A DNA stretch of 64,000 bases. Source: CAVWXT01 sp963759115 (GTDB lineage: Bacteria; Planctomycetota; Planctomycetia; Pirellulales; Thermoguttaceae). This document shows positions 1 to 8,522 of this stretch, in pieces. The position numbers and the translations under genes were made by a program. Within the stretch, counting starts at the first letter, position 1, and every line of letters starts with the position of its first letter. The notes under the pieces were generated by a model. It was not told where the DNA came from. It saw only the letters and a program-made list of their open reading frames with translations, and ran no database searches. Where the stretch lies: contig CAVWXT010000005.1 in NCBI GenBank assembly GCA_963759115.1, positions 2,542,001 through 2,606,000 on the forward strand, given 5' to 3'.

Positions 1-1192
1 TCAATTTGACGGCAACGCGTTTGCCATTCTCGATGGCGTGCGTGTAAAGAACCGATCGTTTGGGACTGCTGGGAATCCATCGCTGCGTCTCGACGTGCGT
101 GAGCAGCGGGCGAAGCAACTGGGCCTCGGGCTGCAATCCGGCAGGGAGAGACCCCCAGTCGTCTCGAATGAACACGTTATCCGCGGTCGTCTTGATACCG
201 ACACGAATGCTCGCCACGTCGTCGAAAAAACAGCGCCGCTGTGCCTCGACGCGATTCAGCCATCGCCGGTAAGCGGGCGTCAATAACGACCAGGTTTCAT
301 CGCTCTTTGCGGCCGCAAGGATTCCCCGTTCGATCTTGAACGTGCCCATTCTCGTGCGTACCAATCCCTGGACGCGGCGATCTCGAAAAGCGTCCAAAAT
401 GCCGGCCCGCGCAGCAACAAGTGCCGGCGTTTCGCCATTCGGTCGAAGTTCATAAACCCGGTCATACACAGGCGACGCGCCGGTGGCGACCTGCTTGCGA
501 GCAACCACGATCGCAGGCAGTACGGCTGCGGCGAACAGCTTGGTGTCACCAAGATCGTAGATTGCCTCAAGCTGGAACTCGGTGCGCAAAAGATGACGAA
601 GCGACGCACCGGATTTGACCGTTAGAAAACGATTCGAAGTGAGCAACCCCAGAACACCGCCGGACTTCAGCACGTTTGCCATTGCCTGCGTGAAGGCATG
701 GTAAAGATCAACTCGCCCCGTCAATCCAAACCGCCGAGCCAATCCCTGAGCGGCGGCTGCTCCTAGAACTTGGGTCCTTACATAGGGCGGATTCGCAATC
801 ACCGCATCGAATCGTTTCAAGACCGTGCGATCGAGATCGTCGAGCAGCGACAATTGCTCGCGTCGGGGCCCGCGGTCAATTCCTTCAATCGCCAGGAAGT
901 CTTGCTGTCGTAGAACTACGTCACCCACGTCGGCCTTCGCAAGCAACCCAGCGGCTTGCTGCAATGCGTCCCCATCCGTCTCGTACCCAGACAATATCAT
1001 GTTCTTCCGCACCTGGGACGGCACGGCTTGAGCAAGCGCAAACAAGAGCGCGCCACCGCCGCATGCGGGATCGAGCACCTCGATCGCATTCTCGCCGACT
1101 GATAGATGCTCGGCCACTACCTCGGCCAGGAACTTCGCAAGCTCAGGCGGCGTATAGTGTACCCCGTTTGCCTTAATGCGGTCTGCCTTCAT
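1..1192 (-). CDS. Eco57I-type N6-adenine DNA methyltransferase, cut by window edge
   Basis: This reads leftward off the window, with 397 codons visible from ATG 1190-1192. Motif I, the AdoMet-binding loop DPACGGGALLF, lies at about residues 41-51. Catalytic motif IV, NPPYV, lies at about residues 134-138. These two motifs in this order mark an N6-adenine methyltransferase of the Eco57I/type IIG group. The visible frame has no stop codon. The part that would hold target-recognition or nuclease domains is outside the window, so a stand-alone methylase, a fused restriction-modification enzyme and a phage-defence methylase all remain possible. No partner gene lies on the visible side. The next gene starts more than 180 bases away on the same strand. 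Confidence 0.85.
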   Translation of the reverse strand, partial: MKADRIKANGVHYTPPELAKFLAEVVAEHLSVGENAIEVLDPACGGGALLFALAQAVPSQVRKNMILSGYETDGDALQQAAGLLAKADVGDVVLRQQDFLAIEGIDRGPRREQLSLLDDLDRTVLKRFDAVIANPPYVRTQVLGAAAAQGLARRFGLTGRVDLYHAFTQAMANVLKSGGVLGLLTSNRFLTVKSGASLRHLLRTEFQLEAIYDLGDTKLFAAAVLPAIVVARKQVATGASPVYDRVYELRPNGETPALVAARAGILDAFRDRRVQGLVRTRMGTFKIERGILAAAKSDETWSLLTPAYRRWLNRVEAQRRCFFDDVASIRVGIKTTADNVFIRDDWGSLPAGLQPEAQLLRPLLTHVETQRWIPSSPKRSVLYTHAIENGKRVAVKL

Positions 1193-1376
1193 CAACCCCG
1201 TTAGTCCTCCCGATCAGACGATATCTCATTCCTGGAACACGCCTCGTTGCGTAGACTATAAGTAACACATGTGTGCGGGCGAAGCAAGCCCTCCTTCTGA
1301 GGGAACATACGAACTTACACGATTCTCGCCAATCATACCTGCCCTTGCTCAATACTCCCCAAATATATGGGTGCGT

Positions 1377-3260
1377 CTACTTGCTCCCCAACTGAATCAC
1401 CCCGTCCCAATCGGCCGGCGGCCGGCGGTTGTGCTCGGCGATGTAGACGACGAGGAAGTCTTTGACCTGGTCTTCCGCCGGAATGCGGTGCAACAACTCG
1501 AACGCGGCCGACCAGGATCGTTTCAGGAACGCGTCGACCGCCGCCTCGTAGTATTCCAGGTGTTGGTCGGTCAGCTCGGGATATTGCGACGCCGGCGGCA
1601 GCAGCTCGCTCACCTCCAGCGGCGTGTCGAGGCCGTAGGGCCGGACGATCGCCAGCCGCCGCACTCGGGCCACCTCGCGCGGCACTTGCCGGCGGACGAT
1701 CCGGGCGGTGGTCTGCGTCCAGCAGGATCGGGGCGCGGAGGATCTTGGTCATCCCTTCCAGCCGCGAGGCAAGGTTCACCACCGGGCCGAAGACCGTGAC
1801 TTTCACCTGGTCGACGGTGCCGATCTTGCCGGCCACGGCCTTGCCCGTGGCCACGCCGATGCCGGCGTGAAAGCCGGTGGTGGCCTCGAACTCGGCCCGC
1901 ACGGCCAGGGCGGCGCGGCAGGTGCGCAGCACGGCGTCTTTCTGCGGCAGGGGCCAGCCCCAAAAGCCCATCGCGGCGTCGCCCTGGAAATCGCCCACCA
2001 CGCCGCCCTGCTTCGCGGATGTGATGGGTCATCACGCCCAAGGCCCGGCTCACCCGCTGCAGCAGCCCCAGCAGGTCGCCCGCCTGGCGCTCCGACTCGC
2101 GCGAGAAGCCGCGCAGGTCGCAGAAGAGGACGGAAACCTCGGTTTCGCGCGGGGCCAGCACGACTTCAGGGTCTTCGACGGCCAGCGTGTCGAGCACCAC
2201 GGGCGAGAAGAACTGGCTGAGCGTGGCGTGGCGATGTTCCAGGAGCCGCATCTGCCGCAGCGAGCTGAGCATGGCGGCCACCAGTTCGGTGAACTTCACG
2301 TCCTCGCGGAGGTCGGTCGGGTCGGAGGAGGGCGTCAGGCCGGTCCGCTCGACGTTGAACCGCCCGGCCACGTAGAGCCCCCAGCCGCGGCACGACTTGC
2401 CCGAGCACGGGCGTGCAAAAGGCCCAATCGAAGGTGTCGCTGGCGGTGAACGATTCCGGAGTGGCCGCGTCGGCGCCGCGCCAGACGTGCAAGCATGCTC
2501 TGCCGCTGCCGCACCGATTCGAGGATCAGCCCCTGGCTGGGCCGGAAATCGGTGGTGATGGCCAGCCGCTGGTCCCAGTGCAGCACGCGGGCCGTGGGGC
2601 GGGAAGCGGAGGAAGAGGAGCGAACTTCGGACGGGGACGAGCCGCTTGTGGCTTCGCCCGGCGTCGCTTTATTGTGCTCTTTCTCTTCTTGTTGTCCGCG
2701 TAGCTCGGCTTGTTCTTCTCCTTCCTCCTCCGATTCGACGGCCACCACCGCCGCGGCGTCGGCCCGGGGCACGCCGGCCAGCAACATGCTCACCAGCCGC
2801 ACGAAGAGTTCCTGATCGCCGGTGGCCCCGGAGATCACGTCGGGCAGCCGGCTGAGCACCTCGATGCGGTGGTCGGGATTGCGGAACTGGACCTGCTTGA
2901 GGTACTGCGAACTGAACGATTGCTGCTGCAACGGCACGGGGGCGTCGGCGCTGACGTTGACCTGCTGATCGGCCAGCGTGAAGGTGGTTTGCCCGATGAC
3001 AAAATGCTCGCCGGGGGCCAGCCGGAAGCGGTCGACTCTCCTGGCCGCGGAGGAAGATGGGGTTTTGGGCGTCGGCCAGCCGGGCAACCTCCAGGCGGTT
3101 GCCGTTCCAGAGCAGGCGGGCATGGCGGCGGGAGACCTGGTGGTCCCAGGGCACGGCCCAGATCGCCGCCCAGCCGGCCCACCACGATCGCTTCCCCTTC
3201 CGGCAGCGTCCGCCGCCACCGCTGTTGCGCTTCAATGCCTTGGGCGATCAGGTCGGGCAT
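1377..3260 (-). pseudogene. FHA domain - class III adenylate/guanylate cyclase, multiply frameshifted
   Basis: Joining the frames gives one protein of about 620 residues. The N-terminal FHA domain, which binds phosphothreonine, has GRLGGDL and then VSRRHARL. An acidic/serine-rich linker and a GAF-like stretch follow. The C-terminal class III cyclase domain has VLFCDLRGFS (a metal-binding aspartate), GDAAMGFWG, GIGVATGKAVAG and VFGPVVNLASRL. It would make cAMP or cGMP in response to phosphorylation. The frame changes near 3160, 3045, 2500, 2390, 2005 and 1710, yet conserved sequence continues across every break. That fits base-calling errors better than a decayed gene, but the sequence alone cannot decide. 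The start is ATG 3258-3260 and the stop is at 1377. Confidence 0.75.
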
Positions 3261-3276
3261 GGGGGGGTCAGGGACT

Positions 3277-3304
3277 GGGGGATTAGGGATTAGGGATTAG
3301 GGGG
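3277..3304. repeat. GATTAGG simple tandem repeat
   Basis: Three tandem copies of a 7-base unit reading GGGATTA lie just upstream of the FHA-cyclase start and two bases from the left end of the IS481-like element. A short stretch of the same repeat resumes on the far side of that element at about 4768-4779. The element therefore sits inside or beside the repeat. A complementary C-rich tract (CTAATCC, CAATCCC) lies at 5305-5340. Confidence 0.7.
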
Positions 3305-3367
3305 CGAGTGTCAGTACGTTAAGGTCACTTTTTTGTTGAAACAATGGCAAGTGTCAATAGGTTAAGG

Positions 3368-4515
3368 TCACTCTTGGAAGGGACGTTTTGGCAGGGTGTA
3401 GGACACCTTGTTCAAGAGTGGCTGATCGGTTGGCTCGCGGCGTCGCAAGGCAGAGAAGCGGATAGTGTTGTCGTCCAAATTGACCTCCGCACGAACGAGG
3501 CGGTGCAGCCAATGTCGATCGACCGCAAACGCATGACCGAGAAGGCTGGCCCGACCGTGGTCGTCGGTACGTCGCAAGAAGACGATCATTCCGCGCGGAG
3601 CACGTTGCAGGTCCAGACGCCAATGTTTTGGAAACGGCCGACGGCGCGGCGAGGCTTCGATACGGGCGCTGCTGCGCTTCGCGCCGCCGCGATGTACTTG
3701 GCCGATCGCTGGCTCAGGCCGCGGATCGAAGCGTGTGTGAATCGCGACCAGACCTTGGCTTGCCACCGGCCGTTGTAGCTCTCGATGGCCGCCTGAAAAC
3801 CGGTCTCGTTCGGCGGCGCAAAGACAGGCGTTACGCCCAGGCTCAAGCATAACCGGATCACGCGTCCCACGGTGTCGGCGTACTGCCGAGGACCGTGAAA
3901 CCGATTGTCGTTGTCGAACTGCGCGTAGGCGGGAAGCCCTACCGAACGCCAGTGTTCCACCAGGGCGTTCACCACCATCTTGGCGCTGACGGCCTGGGCG
4001 ATCCAGGTTGCGGGCAGACCGCCATGCAGCGATATTCCCGTCAAAACGGCCACATGGGGCCCACCACGAATTGCCAGACCTTCGATCGTGTCGAAACTGT
4101 CCAATTCGGCCTTTGCCGCTGCAACCGCGGGAAGATACCAACCTCGTGGCGGCGATGGACGACGAACTCGTCGGCGGCCATCCAGGACACCATGACGCCG
4201 CAGAATCCGGCCGATCGTGGAAATCGAGAGCAACGGCGCGATCCCGCGGGTTTCCATTTCGCGTCGAATGGCCGCAGCGCCAAACTCTCCCAGCGGGCTG
4301 TGGTCCTTCAGCCGACAACGGATGGTCAACACCTCCTGCTCGCGGGAACCCTTCGTACGTCGCGTTCGATGGGGAGCCGAGGAAAGACCGTTCCAATCGA
4401 CACGATTCAGCCTTTGCCCCTGAGCACGTTGAAACCATCGTTGCACGGTACAAAGCGCAACGCCGAAGCGAACCGCTACGGTACGCTGAGACGCTCCGCG
4501 CCGCACCGCAGCCAC
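3368..4515 (-). CDS. IS481-family transposase (one frameshift)
   Basis: The protein has an N-terminal helix-turn-helix (SQRTVAVRFGVALCTVQRW) and an integrase-type catalytic core. The likely catalytic acids are in DSFDTIEG, AQFDND and AAIESYNGRW, a DDE arrangement. The first frame, from GTG 4513-4515, stops at 3586. Just before this, near 3600, the C-terminal part continues in another frame with IVFLRRTDD, FAVDRHWLHRLVRAE and a terminal PKRPFQE, and stops at 3368. That C-terminal signature is usual in this family, so the intact protein would be about 380 residues. It cuts and joins DNA to move the element. No other cargo gene is present. Confidence 0.8.
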
Positions 4516-4630
4516 GATCTGACGTCGTCGTTCGGTGGGACTGTTTTTGAACCATCACAAGTAACTCCAGGGGTTTCTGGGTTGGTATCGCAGCAATGCG
4601 ATTCAACCACAAGCCCACCCCTCGGCTCGG

Positions 4631-4700
4631 CGTCCGGCATGGCCGGGGGCGGAACTCCAGTCGGGCTACGCCCTCCTTCCGTTCCGCCCCCGGCCATGCC
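4631..4700. repeat. 20-bp perfect inverted repeat inside the IS481-like element
   Basis: The arms 4631-4650 and 4681-4700 are exact complements (one reads GGCATGGCCGGGGGCGGAAC), with a 30-base loop. It lies between the right end of the element and the transposase start. A transcript entering from outside would fold into a very stable GC-rich hairpin here, which could limit transposase expression from outside promoters. It has no T tract, so it is not a clear intrinsic terminator. Confidence 0.75.
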
Positions 4701-4820
4701 CTGTTTTACTCCACAAATGACCTTAACGTACTGACATCTAAGTGACCTTAACGTACTGACACTTCGCCATTAGGGATTAGACAGTAGGAGCCACTAAATT
4801 GGTCAGTCTCTTTCCATTGG

Positions 4821-5237
4821 TCAGTCTCTTACGATTCTGTAGTCGTTAACCACCTTGTCGTCGTCGAGCCGGAAGACTAGCCACTCCGAGTCGATTCCCA
4901 TAAAGCCTCGTTCCGGTCCTAACCAGTAGACCATATCCCAATCCTTGAAATACGGCGTGTCATCAGGCTCACCTATGAGGGCAACGACCTCCACTCGTGT
5001 CATTCCGCGAAATTGGTGTCGTCGCAGCAAATCATCGACCATCCGAATTCTGACGGGATCGGTCTGATTGTGCAGGGCTTGCTGCCAAGCGACCGGGTCG
5101 AACGGCTGACGGGCCAGATACTCTCGGACATTTTCGCCGAAGAAGACCCACCCGGCGAGGGCGAGACAAGTTGCGATCACTGTCGACGCGATCCCGATCA
5201 ACAGGAGCCTGATCAGCATACTTGTCCGCTTCGTCAT
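4821..5237 (-). CDS. membrane-anchored protein with BamE/SmpA-like motif
   Basis: This is a 138-residue protein. One hydrophobic segment covers about residues 8-31, so it is anchored at its N-terminus with most of the chain outside the cytoplasm. The segment RGMTRVEVVALIGEPD, at about residues 77-92, resembles the conserved start of BamE/SmpA-like domains. The remainder is rich in aromatic residues. It has no lipobox cysteine, so it is not an obvious lipoprotein. It lies between the IS481-like element and the kinase-Cache gene and is probably not in an operon. Its function is unknown. Short direct repeats (ATTGGTCAGTCTCTT) lie just beyond its stop, at about 4799-4829. Confidence 0.6.
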   Translation of the reverse strand: MTKRTSMLIRLLLIGIASTVIATCLALAGWVFFGENVREYLARQPFDPVAWQQALHNQTDPVRIRMVDDLLRRHQFRGMTRVEVVALIGEPDDTPYFKDWDMVYWLGPERGFMGIDSEWLVFRLDDDKVVNDYRIVRD

Positions 5238-5304
5238 GGTATGCGCTCAATTCGATTGTGTGAGAACCGCCCACCGCGCGCCCTGCCGCGTTGACACGCC
5301 GAGA

Positions 5305-5340
5305 CTAATCCCCAATCCCTCGCCCCCGTCCCTCGCCCCT
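5305..5340. repeat. C-rich simple repeat, complementary to the 3277-3304 repeat
   Basis: Units CTAATCCC, CAATCCC and CTCGCCCC run up to the stop codon of the kinase-Cache gene. The complementary G-rich GATTAGG tract lies 2 kb to the left, so the BamE-like gene and the IS481-like element lie between inverted simple repeats. Confidence 0.5.
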
Positions 5341-7438
5341 CATTGCTTCATACTCAGCCGCTTGGCCATCCCCCACAATCCGGCCATCACCAGGGCGATC
5401 AGGCACAAGGCGATCGTGGCGGAACGGAGCAGGCCGCGGCTGAGCGTGTCTAGAGTGTCGCCGATGGCCGTGTCGTAGGCCTCTTGCACGATCACGATCC
5501 AGCCGGTGTCGTGGTCGCCGACGCAAACGGGCTGCATGCAAGCCAACCACTTCCGCCGGAAATCGCCGCCGTCGGGGTCCACTGCCAGCGGATCGGCATA
5601 ATTCTCCTGCCGTGGCTGAATGTCGGGCAGATCGTCGCCGTTGACGCGATAGCTCTTGAATCGGTCGGGGAGCTTCTTGTCGTCGCTGGCCTCCACCAGC
5701 TTGTCGAACAACGGATGTTGCAGCACGACTCCCTTGTTGTCGCCCTCGCGGTTGTTCACGAGCACGGCAAACTGGTTCTCGCCGCGTTTGAGTTCGATGA
5801 ACTTGCCGACCTCGGCCGTGACGGCCACCACGCCCAGGAAGTTTCTCTCGGGCGTGTTGTCGAAGATCGGCGCGGAGATGGCCACGATCCAGCGCGACGT
5901 GGCCTTCGAGCGATAGACGTCGGAGAGCGTCGTGGCCTGGATATGCTCGCGCGGTTCCGGCCGCCAGGTTTCATCGCGGTCGCTCTGCCCGCCGTGAAAG
6001 TAGCTTCGCCAGGCGAAGTTCCGGCCGATGGTGGTGTCCTTCTCCGGTGCGCGGGCGAGTTGCACGCCGCGGGCGTCGCAGAGGAACCACGAGGCTACCC
6101 CGTCGCGCTCCTGCGGTTGCAGGGAGGGCGGGATCGACGCCGTGAACTCCTCTTGCAGATCCTGCCGATCGGGACGTTTCAGGAATTGCTCTTGGAGCGA
6201 GGCTTGCTCCTCGGCCGGAAGCCCCGGATCGCTGAGCCGCACCAGCAACTCGTGAAAGTCGCGCTTGTCCAGTGCCTTCAAGAGAAGCCTACGAAGCTGG
6301 GGGAACCCGCTACCCGCTCGACGGCCCGGTAGCGGCGTTCCAACTCGTAGGCGGCGGCACGGGCGACGTATTGGGCCGCGAAGCCGTTGGCCGCCAAGGC
6401 CCGCTCCGTCAACGCCGCGTCCGATTCTCGCAACGTGGCGCGGAACCCCTGCCACGCGAACCATGCCACGACGGCCAGCAACAGCGCCGGCCCGATCGCG
6501 CCCAAGACCATCATCGGCCGCCGGGCCAAACGCGACGCCCGATCGTCCAGCGCATCGAGCACCGCCTGCACGTTGGCAAACCGTTTGTTGGGATCGGCGG
6601 CCAGGCAGCGGTCGACGATCGCCGCCAGCAGCTTGTCGACCCCGCGCACCTTCCGATGCGCCGATGGAGGTGGCGACTGCTCGATCGATTGCCGGTATCG
6701 CGACAGCCGCTCGGCCAGATCGGGCGTCCGCTCGAACTCGTCGACCGTCTTGCCCGTGCGGTGCGGCGGCCCGCCGGTCAACATGCAATACAAGAGCGAC
6801 CCCAGGGCGTACACGTCCCAGCGGGCATCGGGCATGGCGTCGAGGTCAGCCTGCTCGGGGGCCATGTAGAACAGCGTCCCCAACGCCGGCGCCTGCTCGT
6901 GCGAAAGCCGCGACTGTCCAAAATCGGCCAGCCGCGGTTTGCCGTCCTGGTCCAGCAGGATGTTGGCCGGCTTGAGGTCGCAGTGCAGCACGCCCTTGCC
7001 GTGGGCGTGGACCAGTCCCGTGGCCACGTCGCGAAACAGCCGCACGGCCTCGTCGACCGGCATCGGGCCCTGGGCGATGCGATCGGCCAACGAGCCATGT
7101 TCCAGATACTCCATGATGTAGTAGGGCGGGTCGGCGTCCCAACCGACGCCGAGAAGCTGCACCACGTAACGGTCGGCGAAGAGGAACGCAAGTTTCTCGA
7201 CCTCGCGGCTGAGGAGCGACCAGTCGAGGCCCCCTTGATGAGCGTAGAACTTGATTGCCACGCGGCGGCCCGTGTTGCGTTCGACGGCCACCCACACTTC
7301 GCCATAGGCGCCGACGCCCAGAAACTGCTGCGTCTCGTAGCCGGGCACCTGGGCGGGCGGATGGCCCCGTTTGAGGCTCATGTCTCTCGCCCGCCGCCGC
7401 TCCGCGCCACCCTGGATTTCGGTGGGATCGATGCTCAT
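5340..7438 (-). CDS. Ser/Thr protein kinase fused to a periplasmic Cache sensor (one frameshift)
   Basis: The start is ATG 7436-7438. The N-terminal half is a eukaryotic-type kinase: glycine loop LGVGAYGEVW, lysine in VAIKFY, catalytic loop HCDLKPANILL, DFG in LADFGQ, and MAPEQ. A transmembrane helix (MMVLGAIGPALLLAVVAW) follows. Then comes an extracytoplasmic region of about 300 residues with Cache-type features (SWFLCDARGVQLAR, RNFAWRSYFHG, IVAISAPIFD, FLGVVAVTAEV). A last membrane helix precedes the C-terminus. It should sense a small ligand outside and phosphorylate proteins inside. The frame shifts near 6290, between SPSF and RRLLLKALDKRDFHE, apparently by one lost base. It is the last gene of a leftward cluster. 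Confidence 0.85.
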
Positions 7439-7559
7439 GCTGGTAGTATATCGAGAGGAGCGTCGGGGGGCGAGAGGCGGGCAACGATGGGATGCGGGAG
7501 CGGCGCGCGGCAGAGAAACACCGGTCGGGTCGCAGCAACTGGTTCCTGGGCGCCGCTCC

Positions 7560-8507
7560 TCACGGCCGCAGCGAGGGCGGCATGGTGCGGACGTCAAGTT
7601 CCTGCCGCTGCCCTTGGGGGCCGTCGAACGAGTCGTCGTGTGCGGCCCAGTATTGTCGCAGCCGAGCGACCTTCTCGGCGGTGGGCACCTCGCCGGGCGC
7701 GTTGGTCGCGCCCGTCGCATAGCCCCAGGAGATTCGCGTGCCGCCTCGCGTCGTGTCGCCGCGGGTAACGAGCAGGAAGGTCGGCTCGTGACGCCCCGGC
7801 CCACCCGCCGGCGCCTTCATCGCAATAATGCGATCCAACTTCATGGCGTCCCACACGGGGACCAGGGCGGCGGCAATTTCCGCTCCGCCCACCACCGCGG
7901 CGTCGCCCCAGCGTTGCCCTGGCCCGCCGGCCGGCTCTCGCTCGGCGCCCGCCAGATGCGGATAGCGGCTGGCCTCATTGGGCGTAAAATCGACCCCCGG
8001 GACCGACGGCAATAGCACTCCCTCGGCGTCTACCGGCAATACTCCGCCGCGTACCTCCACCATGCACGCCGGCTTGCGGTACTCGACCTCCACCGTCACC
8101 GACACCGGATGCTGCGACCCCGGATGTTGCTTCGTGACGCGGGCCACTTTGGCCACCCACGCGCATTGCGCGAATGCCTTGGAAATCCGCTCCGTCAGGT
8201 CGGCGTCCAGGAGCGACAGGGGACCATCGCGCGTCAAGGTGCGGAGGGCCTCGACGCGGATGTCGCTGTGAATCCAAGCAGGCGGCGGCGTGATCTCGAC
8301 CTGCTCGGGGCCGCTGATGTGGTACTCGGGCGAGCCAAGAATCCGCGGACCGATCTTCTTCCAGACGTAATACCACCCACCGCCGAACAGCCCGGCCAGC
8401 ACGGCCACGATGAGTACCGGCCGGCCGGCGCCGAGCAGCCAGGAGAACAGGCATCGCAGCCAGATGGGAGCCGATGACGGAGATGCTTGTTTCTTGGCGG
8501 CGCTCAT
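7560..8507 (-). CDS. membrane protein with POTRA/FtsQ-like region
   Basis: This is a 315-residue protein with a short cytoplasmic N-terminus and one membrane helix at about residues 27-50. The segment IRVEALRTLTRD...LSLLDADLTERI resembles a POTRA domain. The following VEVEYRKPACMVEV...GVLPVDAEGVLLP resembles the FtsQ/DivIB pattern of basic-Pro followed by VD-x-DG-LLP. FtsQ links division proteins at the septum. Planctomycetes lack FtsZ and most Fts proteins, so a division role is only inference. It starts 15 bases after the stop of the large glycosidase-like gene and is probably co-transcribed with it. The 3' end is GC-rich but in frame. Confidence 0.55.
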   Translation of the reverse strand: MSAAKKQASPSSAPIWLRCLFSWLLGAGRPVLIVAVLAGLFGGGWYYVWKKIGPRILGSPEYHISGPEQVEITPPPAWIHSDIRVEALRTLTRDGPLSLLDADLTERISKAFAQCAWVAKVARVTKQHPGSQHPVSVTVEVEYRKPACMVEVRGGVLPVDAEGVLLPSVPGVDFTPNEASRYPHLAGAEREPAGGPGQRWGDAAVVGGAEIAAALVPVWDAMKLDRIIAMKAPAGGPGRHEPTFLLVTRGDTTRGGTRISWGYATGATNAPGEVPTAEKVARLRQYWAAHDDSFDGPQGQRQELDVRTMPPSLRP

Positions 8508-8522
8508 AACATATCACTCGGC

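Larger units (their letters stand above)
3307..4763 (-). mobile_element. IS481-like insertion sequence
   Basis: A 23-bp perfect terminal inverted repeat runs 3307-3329 and 4741-4763; its core reads TGTCAGTACGTTAAGGTCA. A second, diverged copy of the same end lies just inside each terminus, at about 3349-3373 and 4717-4738, so the ends are doubled. The 1457-bp element encodes one rve-type DDE transposase. No target-site duplication is visible. The flanks are GATTAGG simple repeats. The element lies between the FHA-cyclase and a small BamE-like gene and does not interrupt a recognisable gene. Confidence 0.85.

Noticed and set aside
6272..7768. Long open frame on the + strand opposite the kinase-Cache gene
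   Set aside because: It has no domain signature and is rich in Arg, Gly and Pro, as expected from the antisense of a GC-rich gene. The leftward kinase motifs are unambiguous.
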